From assembly GCA_052118425.1 (NCBI GenBank), contig JBQKHF010000016.1: a DNA stretch of 64,000 nt; one strand, 5' to 3'. Positions 17,261 to 24,442 of the stretch are shown here, piece by piece. Source of the DNA: Roseburia_C sp900315735. GTDB taxonomy: Bacteria > Bacillota > Clostridia > Lachnospirales > Lachnospiraceae. The notes under the pieces were generated by a model, which was not told the DNA's origin, searched no databases, and was given only the letters and a program-made list of their open reading frames with translations. Numbering within the stretch: position 1 is the first letter of the stretch; every line of letters begins with the position of its first letter. Made by a program: the position numbers and the translations under genes.

Positions 17261-18166
17261 TTATACTTTCAAATGCTTCTTAATGGTCAGTCGACTGCCA
17301 ATAAATCCGATTCCCACTCCCAGTAACAGTGAAATCGGAACCAGACTGTGAAACAGCTCTGTAACCGGAATGAAATTCATAATATTATTTAAAAAGCTGA
17401 ATTTGTCCGCTACATATACAATAATTTTGCCATACATGAAGTAAAGCAGAATCAGTGGCAGTGCAGAACCTAAAAGTCCAATCAACACACCTTCCACTAC
17501 GAACGGCGCCCGTACAAAAGAATCCGTAGCTCCGATTAACTTCATAATTGCAATCTCTTCTCTTCGCACCGAGATACCAACGGTAACGGTATTACTGATT
17601 AAGAAGATGGCAACCGCAAGCAGTATTAAGATAATGCCCCCGGAAATATATGCAATTAATTTATTAAAATCAGACAGTGTATTTGCGACCACTGCGGAAT
17701 GATGTACTTCCCTTACGCCATCCAATGACTCTAAATATGTAACCAGCGCATCCTGCATGGAAACATCTTTCATATAAATTTCATAGCTGGCAGAATTAAT
17801 CAGCGGATTCTCTGCAAATCCTGCTGCCGCTTCTTCGGAACCACCAAGATATGTCTCTTTACATCTTTCCCATGCTTCATCCGCAGAAATAAATTCATAG
17901 CTGGCAACTTCCACACGTTTGCTGATTTTATTGCCAATCTCATCTATCTGCTCCTGCGAAATTCCCTCATCAAAGAAAACAGAGACTGCAACGCCTTCCT
18001 CTGCCTCTTTTACCATTGACTGGAAGTTCTCTACAATGGAATAGAAAAGTCCAAACAAAAAGATGCAGGCACACATGGTTGCAATAGATGCTACCGAAAA
18101 CATTTTATTACGCCAGATATTCTTGATACCCTGCTTTACCGAATAGAAAAATGAACTAATCCTCAT
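17261..18166 (-). CDS. ftsX: Cell division permease FtsX
   Basis: 301 residues from the ATG at 18166 (GAAGGGTG site; an ATG at 18190 is possible but lacks spacing). The topology is one membrane helix near residue 25-45, an extracellular domain (~55-160), then three helices (around IILILLAVAIFLISNTVTVG, VLIGLLGSALPLILLYFMYG and ISLLLGVGIGFIGSRLTIKK). FtsX couples the FtsE ATPase to an external hydrolase, here very likely the M23 protein encoded next. It overlaps ftsE by 11 bases. Confidence 0.93.
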   Translation of the reverse strand: MRISSFFYSVKQGIKNIWRNKMFSVASIATMCACIFLFGLFYSIVENFQSMVKEAEEGVAVSVFFDEGISQEQIDEIGNKISKRVEVASYEFISADEAWERCKETYLGGSEEAAAGFAENPLINSASYEIYMKDVSMQDALVTYLESLDGVREVHHSAVVANTLSDFNKLIAYISGGIILILLAVAIFLISNTVTVGISVRREEIAIMKLIGATDSFVRAPFVVEGVLIGLLGSALPLILLYFMYGKIIVYVADKFSFLNNIMNFIPVTELFHSLVPISLLLGVGIGFIGSRLTIKKHLKV

Positions 18167-18839
18167 CGCTGCAATCACCCTTCTCGTCACTGATAATGAC
18201 GCCTTTCTTCATTGTGATTACACGTTTCTTCATTGCCTTAACAATCTCAAGATTATGTGTAACAACGACTACCGTCGTTCCCTTCTGGTTAATCTCCTCT
18301 AAGAGCTTCATAATCTCCCATGCATTATGGTTATCGAGATTACCGGTCGGCTCATCTGCCAAAAGAATCTTCGGCTGGTTTACCAGTGCTCTTGCAATGG
18401 CAACTCGCTGCTGTTCTCCACCGGATAACTGCTTCGGATAAGATTTGTATTTGGCTGCCAGTCCTACCATAGACAACATGGTCGGCACACTGCTTCTTAT
18501 GGTCCGTGCCGGAGTACCGATTACTTTCTGGGCAAATGCTACATTTTCATATACATTTCTGTCTTTTAACAAGCGGAAATCCTGGAACACAACACCTACA
18601 TTACGGCGATATTTCGGTATCTGTTTTCTCCTGATTGCATTTAAATTACGATTATTAATCGTAATTACTCCCTTGGTCGGCTCTAATTCTTTTAACAGTA
18701 ATTTAATCAGTGTTGACTTTCCGGAGCCGCTGTTTCCAACGATAAAAACAAATTCCCCTTCTTCTATATTAAGACTGATATCATTTAATGCCGGTATTCC
18801 TGCCGAATATGACTTGCTTACATGTTCAAGCTTAATCAT
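18156..18839 (-). CDS. ftsE: Cell division ATP-binding protein FtsE
   Basis: 227 residues, the typical length. Walker A is G-N-S-G-S-G-K-S-T-L near residue 37, the signature L-S-G-G-E-Q-Q-R-V near 138, and Walker B I-L-L-A-D-E-P-T-G-N-L-D near 158. The switch His is in V-V-T-H-N. It pairs with FtsX at the septum. The ATG follows an AGGAGG site. It is the first gene of the division/hydrolase operon after the CdaR regulator ends at 18862. Confidence 0.95.
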   Translation of the reverse strand: MIKLEHVSKSYSAGIPALNDISLNIEEGEFVFIVGNSGSGKSTLIKLLLKELEPTKGVITINNRNLNAIRRKQIPKYRRNVGVVFQDFRLLKDRNVYENVAFAQKVIGTPARTIRSSVPTMLSMVGLAAKYKSYPKQLSGGEQQRVAIARALVNQPKILLADEPTGNLDNHNAWEIMKLLEEINQKGTTVVVVTHNLEIVKAMKKRVITMKKGVIISDEKGDCSDED

Positions 18840-18861
18840 GTGTTCCTCCTAAAACTGCTGC

Positions 18862-19950
18862 TTAGTAATCCAATGTCTCCATATATTTCATATATTTTAC
18901 TACCATTAATGCGATTTTAAATGTAATGGCATCTTCAAATACCCGAAGGTCTAAGCCTGTGCTCTTCTGCAGTTTATCCAGCCGGTATACCAGTGTATTT
19001 CTGTGTATGTATAACTGTCTGGATGTCTCTGAAACGTTCAGGCTGTTTTCAAAGAATTTATTGATGGTAGTCAGTGTCTCTTCATCAAAATCATCCGGAG
19101 ATTTTCCATCGAAAATCTCTTTGATAAACATTTTGCAAAGCGGAATCGGGAGCTGATAAATCAGACGTCCAATTCCCAGTGCGGAATATGCGATAATATT
19201 CTTCTCTTCGAAGAAAATCTTTCCTACATCCAATGCCATGCGGGCTTCTTTATAAGAACGGGATACTTCCTTAATCTCATTTACTACAGTACCATATGCG
19301 ATATACGCCTCACAGTCTGCATCTGCCTTGAAAAGATTTAAGATAACTTCTGCCGTTTTCTCCAAATCCTCATAGGTCTCATTTTCTGCAAGCTCTTTTA
19401 CCACAATGATATTTTTCTCATCTACTGCTGTCACAAAATCCTTGGACTTGCCGCCAAAGATACTGCGTACCTTTTCCAGCTCATTTCCATCCTTTTCCCG
19501 GTTGGTCTCTACAATATATACCACGCGGCGTACTTCCGTCTCAATATGAAGCTTCTTCGCACGGTTATAAATATCTACTAAAAGAAGATTATCCAATAAA
19601 AGATTCTTGATAAAGTTGTCCTTATCAAACCGTTCCTTATATGCTACCAGAAGATTCTGAATCTGGAAACCGGCAATTTTTCCCACCATATACACATCAT
19701 CACTGTCACCATTTGCCAGTAAAACATATTCTATCTGATGATCATCAAAAACTTTAAAGAACTGGCATCCCTGAATCACCTGACTGTCTGCCGGAGATTC
19801 TACAAACGCCAATGCAGGATTGATATAATTATCTGCATCCGGAAATGTGGTTGCCAATACTTTCCCCTCAGTATCGATAATACACATATCCACTCGTGTA
19901 ATCCCTTTCAAACCGTCAATTGTGTTTTGAAGTATCTGATTTGAAATCAT
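18862..19950 (-). CDS. CdaR/PucR family transcriptional regulator
   Basis: 362 residues from the ATG at 19950 (AGAAGGAGAA upstream). An N-terminal sugar-diacid recognition-like domain (~1-130; start MISNQILQNTIDGLKGITRV) is followed by a GGDEF-like central region (~140-270). A PucR-type C-terminal helix-turn-helix ends the protein (N-V-S-E-T-S-R-Q-L-Y-I-H-R-N-T-L-V-Y-R-L). Members regulate uptake of small acids or other metabolites; the ligand here is unknown. No diacid genes are adjacent. A perfect inverted repeat upstream (19997-20029) may be an operator. Confidence 0.85.
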   Translation of the reverse strand: MISNQILQNTIDGLKGITRVDMCIIDTEGKVLATTFPDADNYINPALAFVESPADSQVIQGCQFFKVFDDHQIEYVLLANGDSDDVYMVGKIAGFQIQNLLVAYKERFDKDNFIKNLLLDNLLLVDIYNRAKKLHIETEVRRVVYIVETNREKDGNELEKVRSIFGGKSKDFVTAVDEKNIIVVKELAENETYEDLEKTAEVILNLFKADADCEAYIAYGTVVNEIKEVSRSYKEARMALDVGKIFFEEKNIIAYSALGIGRLIYQLPIPLCKMFIKEIFDGKSPDDFDEETLTTINKFFENSLNVSETSRQLYIHRNTLVYRLDKLQKSTGLDLRVFEDAITFKIALMVVKYMKYMETLDY

Positions 19951-19996
19951 ACTTTTTTCTCCTTCTCTTATCAATATCGCCCCAGTTACTGGACAA

Positions 19997-20029
19997 CTTT
20001 CACAAAAAATTCGCATCCTTTTGTGAAAG
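19997..20029. promoter_or_regulatory. Inverted repeat upstream of the CdaR-type gene
   Basis: CTTTCACAAAA (19997-20007) and TTTTGTGAAAG (20019-20029) form a perfect 11-base inverted repeat with an 11-base spacer. No T run follows, so an operator or leader hairpin is more likely than a terminator. Confidence 0.5.
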
Positions 20030-20100
20030 ATAAAACTCTTTGAATCCTATTTTAATGCAAAACGTCAAAAAAATAAAGAGGAAATGTGAATATTTTTATG

Positions 20101-20973
20101 CTAATATTCCAAAAAACCTTCTCCCAGCACTTCCCGGGCATCCGTCACAATTACAAAAGCATGCGGGTCAAGTTCCATTACCGTCTCTTTCAGCTCTACA
20201 ATTTCCTTTTTGGATACCACACAAAAGAGCATGTCCTTCTCATTTCCGGAGTACATTCCCTTTGCATGGATTGCCGTAACACCGCGGTTCATCCGGTGCA
20301 TCAGCGCATCCGACACTTCAGTGGCATCCGCCGTAATGATATATGCCGCCTTGGAATATTTGATTCCCTCCATGATAGCATCCGACACTTCCGTTGTTAT
20401 AAATATTGCTACCACCGCATACAATGCCGGCTTTACTCCAAAGAAAAACATTCCGCTTAACACAATGATGCCATCTAATACCAGCATAATCTGTGCAATG
20501 GTATATGTTTTCAGAAAATGCTGCACTAAAGAGGCTACCATATCCGTTCCTCCGGTAGAGGACTTTGTCACCAGAACCAGACCAATTCCCGCTCCGGAAA
20601 TGCAGCCGCCATAAATAGCTGCCAGCATATAATCATCCTGGGCGATATTCCAGTGGGGCAATATCAGAAGCCAGAAGGAAAGCATCACCATTCCATACAA
20701 TGCCCGCCGCAGATACTTCTTTCCCTTTAATCTCCATGCGCATAAAAAAACCGGAAGATTCAACGCCAGGTTCGTAAACCATAACGGAATTCCTCCGGGA
20801 ATCCATTTCACTGTCAGTTGTTTGATAAGAATTGCAACTCCGGTAAATCCACCAACAACCATTCCTACCGGGTCATAGATGGACTGAATTGCTATACCCA
20901 TAAGGCAGGTTCCTGCTGTCATACACAAATAATCCACTATGGCCGGTCTTTTATATCCCAGACCCATAACCAT
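20101..20973 (-). CDS. YitT family membrane protein
   Basis: 290 residues with five or six membrane segments in the first ~200 residues (G-T-C-L-M-G-I-A-I-Q, G-G-F-T-G-V-A-I-L) and a C-terminal DUF2179 domain (~205-290; Y-I-I-T-A-D-A-T-E-V-S). K-S-S-T-G-G-T-D-M is the family signature. The transported molecule is unknown. It is 9 bases downstream of the TagA/WecG-like gene and is cotranscribed. Confidence 0.9.
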   Translation of the reverse strand: MVMGLGYKRPAIVDYLCMTAGTCLMGIAIQSIYDPVGMVVGGFTGVAILIKQLTVKWIPGGIPLWFTNLALNLPVFLCAWRLKGKKYLRRALYGMVMLSFWLLILPHWNIAQDDYMLAAIYGGCISGAGIGLVLVTKSSTGGTDMVASLVQHFLKTYTIAQIMLVLDGIIVLSGMFFFGVKPALYAVVAIFITTEVSDAIMEGIKYSKAAYIITADATEVSDALMHRMNRGVTAIHAKGMYSGNEKDMLFCVVSKKEIVELKETVMELDPHAFVIVTDAREVLGEGFLEY

Positions 20974-20982
20974 CCGTTTCCT

Positions 20983-21654
20983 TTAGTCTTTATTATATTT
21001 GTGTAATTTGCTCTGCAGTTTCTTCTTATGAATCAATCTGCCCGCTATCTGGGATATTCTGCTGATACGGGAACGTGGTGCATAATCACCGCTTAACCCA
21101 TACCAGATTTTAGCATCCAGCTTATTTTTATTCTCTGTTAAAAACTGTTCCTGCAACGGGGATGGCAGAATGGAAAAGATAACATCTGCACTGGCACTGT
21201 TAATCTCATTTACCACGCTTTCATAGTCATTGGACTTTTCCTCGATTGCACAATGACCAGCCACCTCAATCCGTTCGTATTTTCCCACAAGGAAATGCTC
21301 TAACTGCTCTTCCTGGGCAATGGTCTCTGCCAGCAAAAATACTCTCTTATGATTGCGGATAATCCGTTTGATGAATTCCCGGAAGAAATCATGATTAATG
21401 GTCTCACTAATCCGCTGGCTGGAATGTACGCCTGCTGCAATCAGAATTTCCTTCTCTCCGATGACTGCAAGGTCTAACTGCTCCATGCACGACCGCACTG
21501 TCTCATCCTGACCTGCCAGCTCTAACATCTTCATATCTATGGTCTCTATGGTATTCATTACCGTGTTATCCAGATAGTTTTCCACCTGCATCATTGCTTC
21601 ACGGACTGTATAATTGTCTACTTCTATTCCCAGTATATCGATTTTCTTTAACAT
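20983..21654 (-). CDS. WecB/TagA/CpsF family glycosyltransferase, divergent
   Basis: 223 residues. The N-terminus I-D-I-L-G-I-E-V-D-N-Y-T and the late S-I-L-P-S-P-L-Q-E-Q-F resemble the WecG/TagA/CpsF family (GT26), which adds ManNAc-type residues in wall polymer synthesis. The usual central motifs are degraded: the family G-R-x-F-L-L-G region appears as K-R-V-F-L-L-A-E. The catalytic function may therefore be changed. The strong promoter at 21702-21730 lies just upstream; yitT follows. Assignment is moderate. Confidence 0.65.
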   Translation of the reverse strand: MLKKIDILGIEVDNYTVREAMMQVENYLDNTVMNTIETIDMKMLELAGQDETVRSCMEQLDLAVIGEKEILIAAGVHSSQRISETINHDFFREFIKRIIRNHKRVFLLAETIAQEEQLEHFLVGKYERIEVAGHCAIEEKSNDYESVVNEINSASADVIFSILPSPLQEQFLTENKNKLDAKIWYGLSGDYAPRSRISRISQIAGRLIHKKKLQSKLHKYNKD

Positions 21655-21701
21655 CTTACACCTGTCTTATTCTATGCATTTCCATGCGCTTTTATGCAAG
21701 T

Positions 21702-21730
21702 AGTATAGCAAAAGCTCTTATTTTTTTCAA
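21702..21730 (-). promoter_or_regulatory. Promoter of the glycosyltransferase-yitT operon
   Basis: On the minus strand TTGAAA and TATACT are 17 bases apart, with a TGC extension before the -10. It lies about 50 bases upstream of the ATG at 21654. Confidence 0.7.
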
Positions 21731-21884
21731 CCATTGTGCAAATTTTCTGTAACTATTTTCTCAGGCTGCCTTTTTACACCTTTGTAAATAAACTGACATT
21801 TTCAGACAATTTTATATGATTTTTTCAATATTGCAATGTCAATAGATTTTGTATATTTTTTTGAAAAGTTATCAACTTTATCAT

Positions 21885-22017
21885 TTGTTCACAAAACGTC
21901 CGTTCTTATTTTTCACTATGTAAACCTATATTTTTCTCCTTTTTTCTGTGGATAATGTGTATAACTTGGTGTATAACTCCTTTTTTTCGATATTTCCACA
22001 TTTTTCGATGTGGATAA
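21885..22017. promoter_or_regulatory. DnaA-box cluster
   Basis: The consensus is TTATNCACA (reverse TGTGNATAA). Perfect boxes: TGTGGATAA at 21947-21955, TGTGTATAA at 21956-21964 (directly abutting) and TGTGGATAA at 22009-22017. One-mismatch boxes: TTGTTCACA at 21885-21893 and GGTGTATAA at 21968-21976. Weaker sites: TTATCAACT at 21870-21878 and ATTTCCACA at 21992-22000. Neither dnaA nor dnaN is within the window. Confidence 0.7.
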
Positions 22018-22094
22018 CTTTTTGGAGTTTTTTATGATTTCCGGCACTTTTTTTCGACGGTCTTCTTCTTTTTGTGCATATTGTATATTTCGAA

Positions 22095-22137
22095 AAAAGA
22101 AGTGTAAAATTGTCTCATTGCAATTTACACTTCTTTT
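22095..22137 (-). terminator. Intrinsic terminator after the aldo/keto reductase
   Basis: On the minus strand AAAAGAAGTGTAAATTG pairs with CAATTTTACACTTCTTTT (one bulged base) and a T tail follows. It lies 160 bases beyond the stop codon at 22298. Confidence 0.75.
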
Positions 22138-22297
22138 CCGTCAAATGAATTTCATTTTATTTTTTCCGGCTGGTACCTCTGTCCCATCTTTCTATTTACA
22201 TAATACCGGATTCGTTCACATAACTATCCTGCCCAGATAATTGTATGGACAATTCTCTCTGCCATCCTTTCCAACGATGCGGTTGTTTTTCCATCGG

Positions 22298-23293
22298 TCA
22301 GGCTCTGCAGACAGCTTCGATTTCTTCTAACTCTTCCGGGGTAAATGCCGGCGCATCTATAATCTTTAAGTTATCTAATATCTGCTGCGGACGGGATGCG
22401 CCAATCAGAACGCTTGCTACTGTCTCATCCCTTAATATCCAGCTTAATGCCATCTGCGCCAGTGTCTGTCCGCGGCGCTTTGCAATTTCATTGAGGCTCC
22501 TAATCTGCTGCATTCTTGTTTCCGTAAGGTCTGATGCATGAAGGAATCTGCCATCTCTTTTAATGCGGCTGTCCTCAGGGATTCCATTGAGATATTTATC
22601 CGTCAGCATTCCCTGTGCCAGCGGAGAAAATGCAATCACACCTTTCCCCTTCTCTTTTGCAGCTTCCAGTAAGCCATTTTTCTCTACCGTACGGTCAAAG
22701 ATATTATAGCGGTTCTGGTTTATCACAAATGGGCACTTTAAATCTTCTAAGATTTCAGCCGCCTTTTTCATATGCTCTCCATCGTAATTAGAGATTCCCA
22801 CATATAATGCTTTTCCGCTTCTTACAATCTGGTCTAATGCCAGCATGGTTTCCTCCAAAGGTGTATCCGGGTCCATTCTGTGATGATAGAAGATATCCAC
22901 ATACTCAAGTCCCATACGCTTTAAGCTCTGGTCTAAGCTTGCAATCAGGTACTTTCTGCTGCCATGGTCACCATAAGGTCCCTGCCACATATCATAACCT
23001 GCTTTCGTCGTAATCAAAAGTTCATCCCGGTAGGCATGCAGTTCCTCCCGCATGATTCTGCCGAGATTACTCTCTGCACTGCCATATTCCGGTCCATAAT
23101 TATTAGCCAGGTCAAACTGTGTAATTCCATGGTCAAATGCGGTAAAACACATTGCCTTCATATTCTCATAATTATCATTGGTTCCAAAATTATGCCAGAA
23201 ACCAAGAGATAACATCGGAAACAGTAGGCCGCTCTTTCCTACTCTCCGGTATTTCATGGTCTCATATCTTTGTTCTGATGCTGTATACGCCAT
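22298..23293 (-). CDS. Aldo/keto reductase, YghZ/L-glyceraldehyde-3-phosphate reductase type
   Basis: 331 residues from the ATG at 23293 (AGGAAAGGCAGG upstream). The TIM-barrel AKR fold carries F-D-L-A-N-N-Y-G (catalytic Asp and Tyr near residue 60), T-K-A-G-Y near 98 (Lys), and Y-H-H-R-M-D-P-D-T-P near 140. The closest family by motif is the YghZ/Kv-beta-like branch that reduces L-glyceraldehyde 3-phosphate. It is encoded after the galactoside genes but separated from them by a terminator and a repeat core, so coexpression is doubtful. Confidence 0.88.
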   Translation of the reverse strand: MAYTASEQRYETMKYRRVGKSGLLFPMLSLGFWHNFGTNDNYENMKAMCFTAFDHGITQFDLANNYGPEYGSAESNLGRIMREELHAYRDELLITTKAGYDMWQGPYGDHGSRKYLIASLDQSLKRMGLEYVDIFYHHRMDPDTPLEETMLALDQIVRSGKALYVGISNYDGEHMKKAAEILEDLKCPFVINQNRYNIFDRTVEKNGLLEAAKEKGKGVIAFSPLAQGMLTDKYLNGIPEDSRIKRDGRFLHASDLTETRMQQIRSLNEIAKRRGQTLAQMALSWILRDETVASVLIGASRPQQILDNLKIIDAPAFTPEELEEIEAVCRA

Positions 23294-23422
23294 TTGTGAT
23301 AACCTGCCTTTCCTCTCATTATATATAATATACCTTCGCCACTTCATTGGCTGATTTTATTATAATTGCTGATTTTCCAAATAAAAATAGAATATTTTTT
23401 AATAACGTATTATTTTTTTAGG

Positions 23423-23444
23423 TTTTCTCGCTACTCGCGTAAAA
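23423..23444. repeat. Core of the 58-base element, isolated copy
   Basis: TTTTCTCGCTACTCGCGTAA plus two A residues is shared with 48322-48343 and nearly completely with 35242-35262. It directly follows the T tail of the lacM terminator on the minus strand. Confidence 0.7.
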
Positions 23445-23446
23445 AA

Positions 23447-23470
23447 GGACTGTTGCAATTAGAACAGTCC
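23447..23470 (-). terminator. Intrinsic terminator of the galactoside operon
   Basis: Stem GGACTGTT/AACAGTCC with an 8-base loop and a T6 tail on the minus strand, 10 bases past the lacM stop. Confidence 0.8.
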
Positions 23471-23479
23471 CTACTTACT

Positions 23480-24442
23480 TTATTCTATATAGAAATCATA
23501 GGCGATATCCTGTGTTGCGTCAATATGGTAAGGCTCTGTAACATCTGTTCCCCAACTGTCTATTCCGCCAACACCACGCACTGCTCCAAGAACACACAAA
23601 ACAGTCCTTCTTGCCGGCGGCAGTTCTTCCTGATGTGTTGCATTTTCCAATTCTTCTGCCGTATACGGGAGGCAGGAAAAGGCAAACGGCTTTTCCCCCT
23701 GCAAAACAGTCAGTCCGCTTCGCCTTAATTTTTGTGCTGTATTATCTAAAACAGTATTTCGTAATACGGTTACTCTTTTACTTTCCATATGCATTCCGCA
23801 TTCCTGCGGAACCAGATATGGTGTAACCGGAAGTCCTTTCACTTCATATGTTCCGGCTATCCCACCTGCCATGCGATCCGGGTAAGTTTCACCAGACAGT
23901 CCTTCGTAAATATATCCTTCTGCCAGAGTCGGCATAACAAAACGCATGCCAAAAACCGGCAGTTCCGGAAGTCCCTTTTTCCCCTGATATCGCACCTGAA
24001 CGTGTATTTTTGCATCTGCAGATACGGTATAGCAGACTGCAACTATAGTGGACGGAACTGTAATCGTTTCATAGCAGTAAGCGATTTCTACACTTTCTGC
24101 CGTTTCCTCTCCAGTATATTTATTATTCAACGGCGCCTTCGGAAATGGTATGTTCTTTCCATCTACTGCAACCGACACCGGCATACTTTTCATAAACATA
24201 TCTGCTGCAAGCCACACGCCGGAGCGGATGGGAAATCCGTTTCCTCTGTCATTATCGGTTACTGCACGCCAGAACGTAGGGCGTGGGGTACGATACAGCC
24301 ACTCCCTGCCATCCTTTACCAAGGACTCAAGACCTCCGGTCTGATAAGAAAAAATACAGGAAAAGTTACTTCCATGCACACCCAAAGTCACATCTCCGAA
24401 AACCAGACGCAGTTTTGTTTCTTCCTTATTTATATTTTCCAT
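23480..24442 (-). CDS. lacM: Beta-galactosidase small subunit
   Basis: 320 residues corresponding to the C-terminal part of GH2 LacZ (beta-galactosidase small-chain domain). It matches lactobacillar LacM by motif: G-G-L-E-S-L-V-K-D-G-R-E-W-L-Y-R, then P-T-F-W-R-A-V-T-D-N-D-R-G-N. It has no catalytic glutamates and must pair with LacL. The start overlaps the lacL stop by 17 bases, the same overlapping arrangement as in Lactobacillus lacLM. Intact. Confidence 0.93.
   Translation of the reverse strand: MENINKEETKLRLVFGDVTLGVHGSNFSCIFSYQTGGLESLVKDGREWLYRTPRPTFWRAVTDNDRGNGFPIRSGVWLAADMFMKSMPVSVAVDGKNIPFPKAPLNNKYTGEETAESVEIAYCYETITVPSTIVAVCYTVSADAKIHVQVRYQGKKGLPELPVFGMRFVMPTLAEGYIYEGLSGETYPDRMAGGIAGTYEVKGLPVTPYLVPQECGMHMESKRVTVLRNTVLDNTAQKLRRSGLTVLQGEKPFAFSCLPYTAEELENATHQEELPPARRTVLCVLGAVRGVGGIDSWGTDVTEPYHIDATQDIAYDFYIE

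Larger units (their letters stand above)
21731..22297. other. Gene-free AT-rich stretch
   Basis: No credible ORF lies here. It holds the DnaA-box cluster (21885-22017), an AT-rich segment to its left (about 21810-21870), several repeated TTTTTTCGA words (around 21981-22054), the terminator at 22095-22137, and otherwise nothing recognised. Confidence 0.7.

Noticed and set aside
21731..22297. Chromosomal origin (oriC)
   Set aside because: The DnaA boxes fit, but dnaA/dnaN are absent and genes on both sides run mainly the same way. I keep it as a DnaA-box cluster only.
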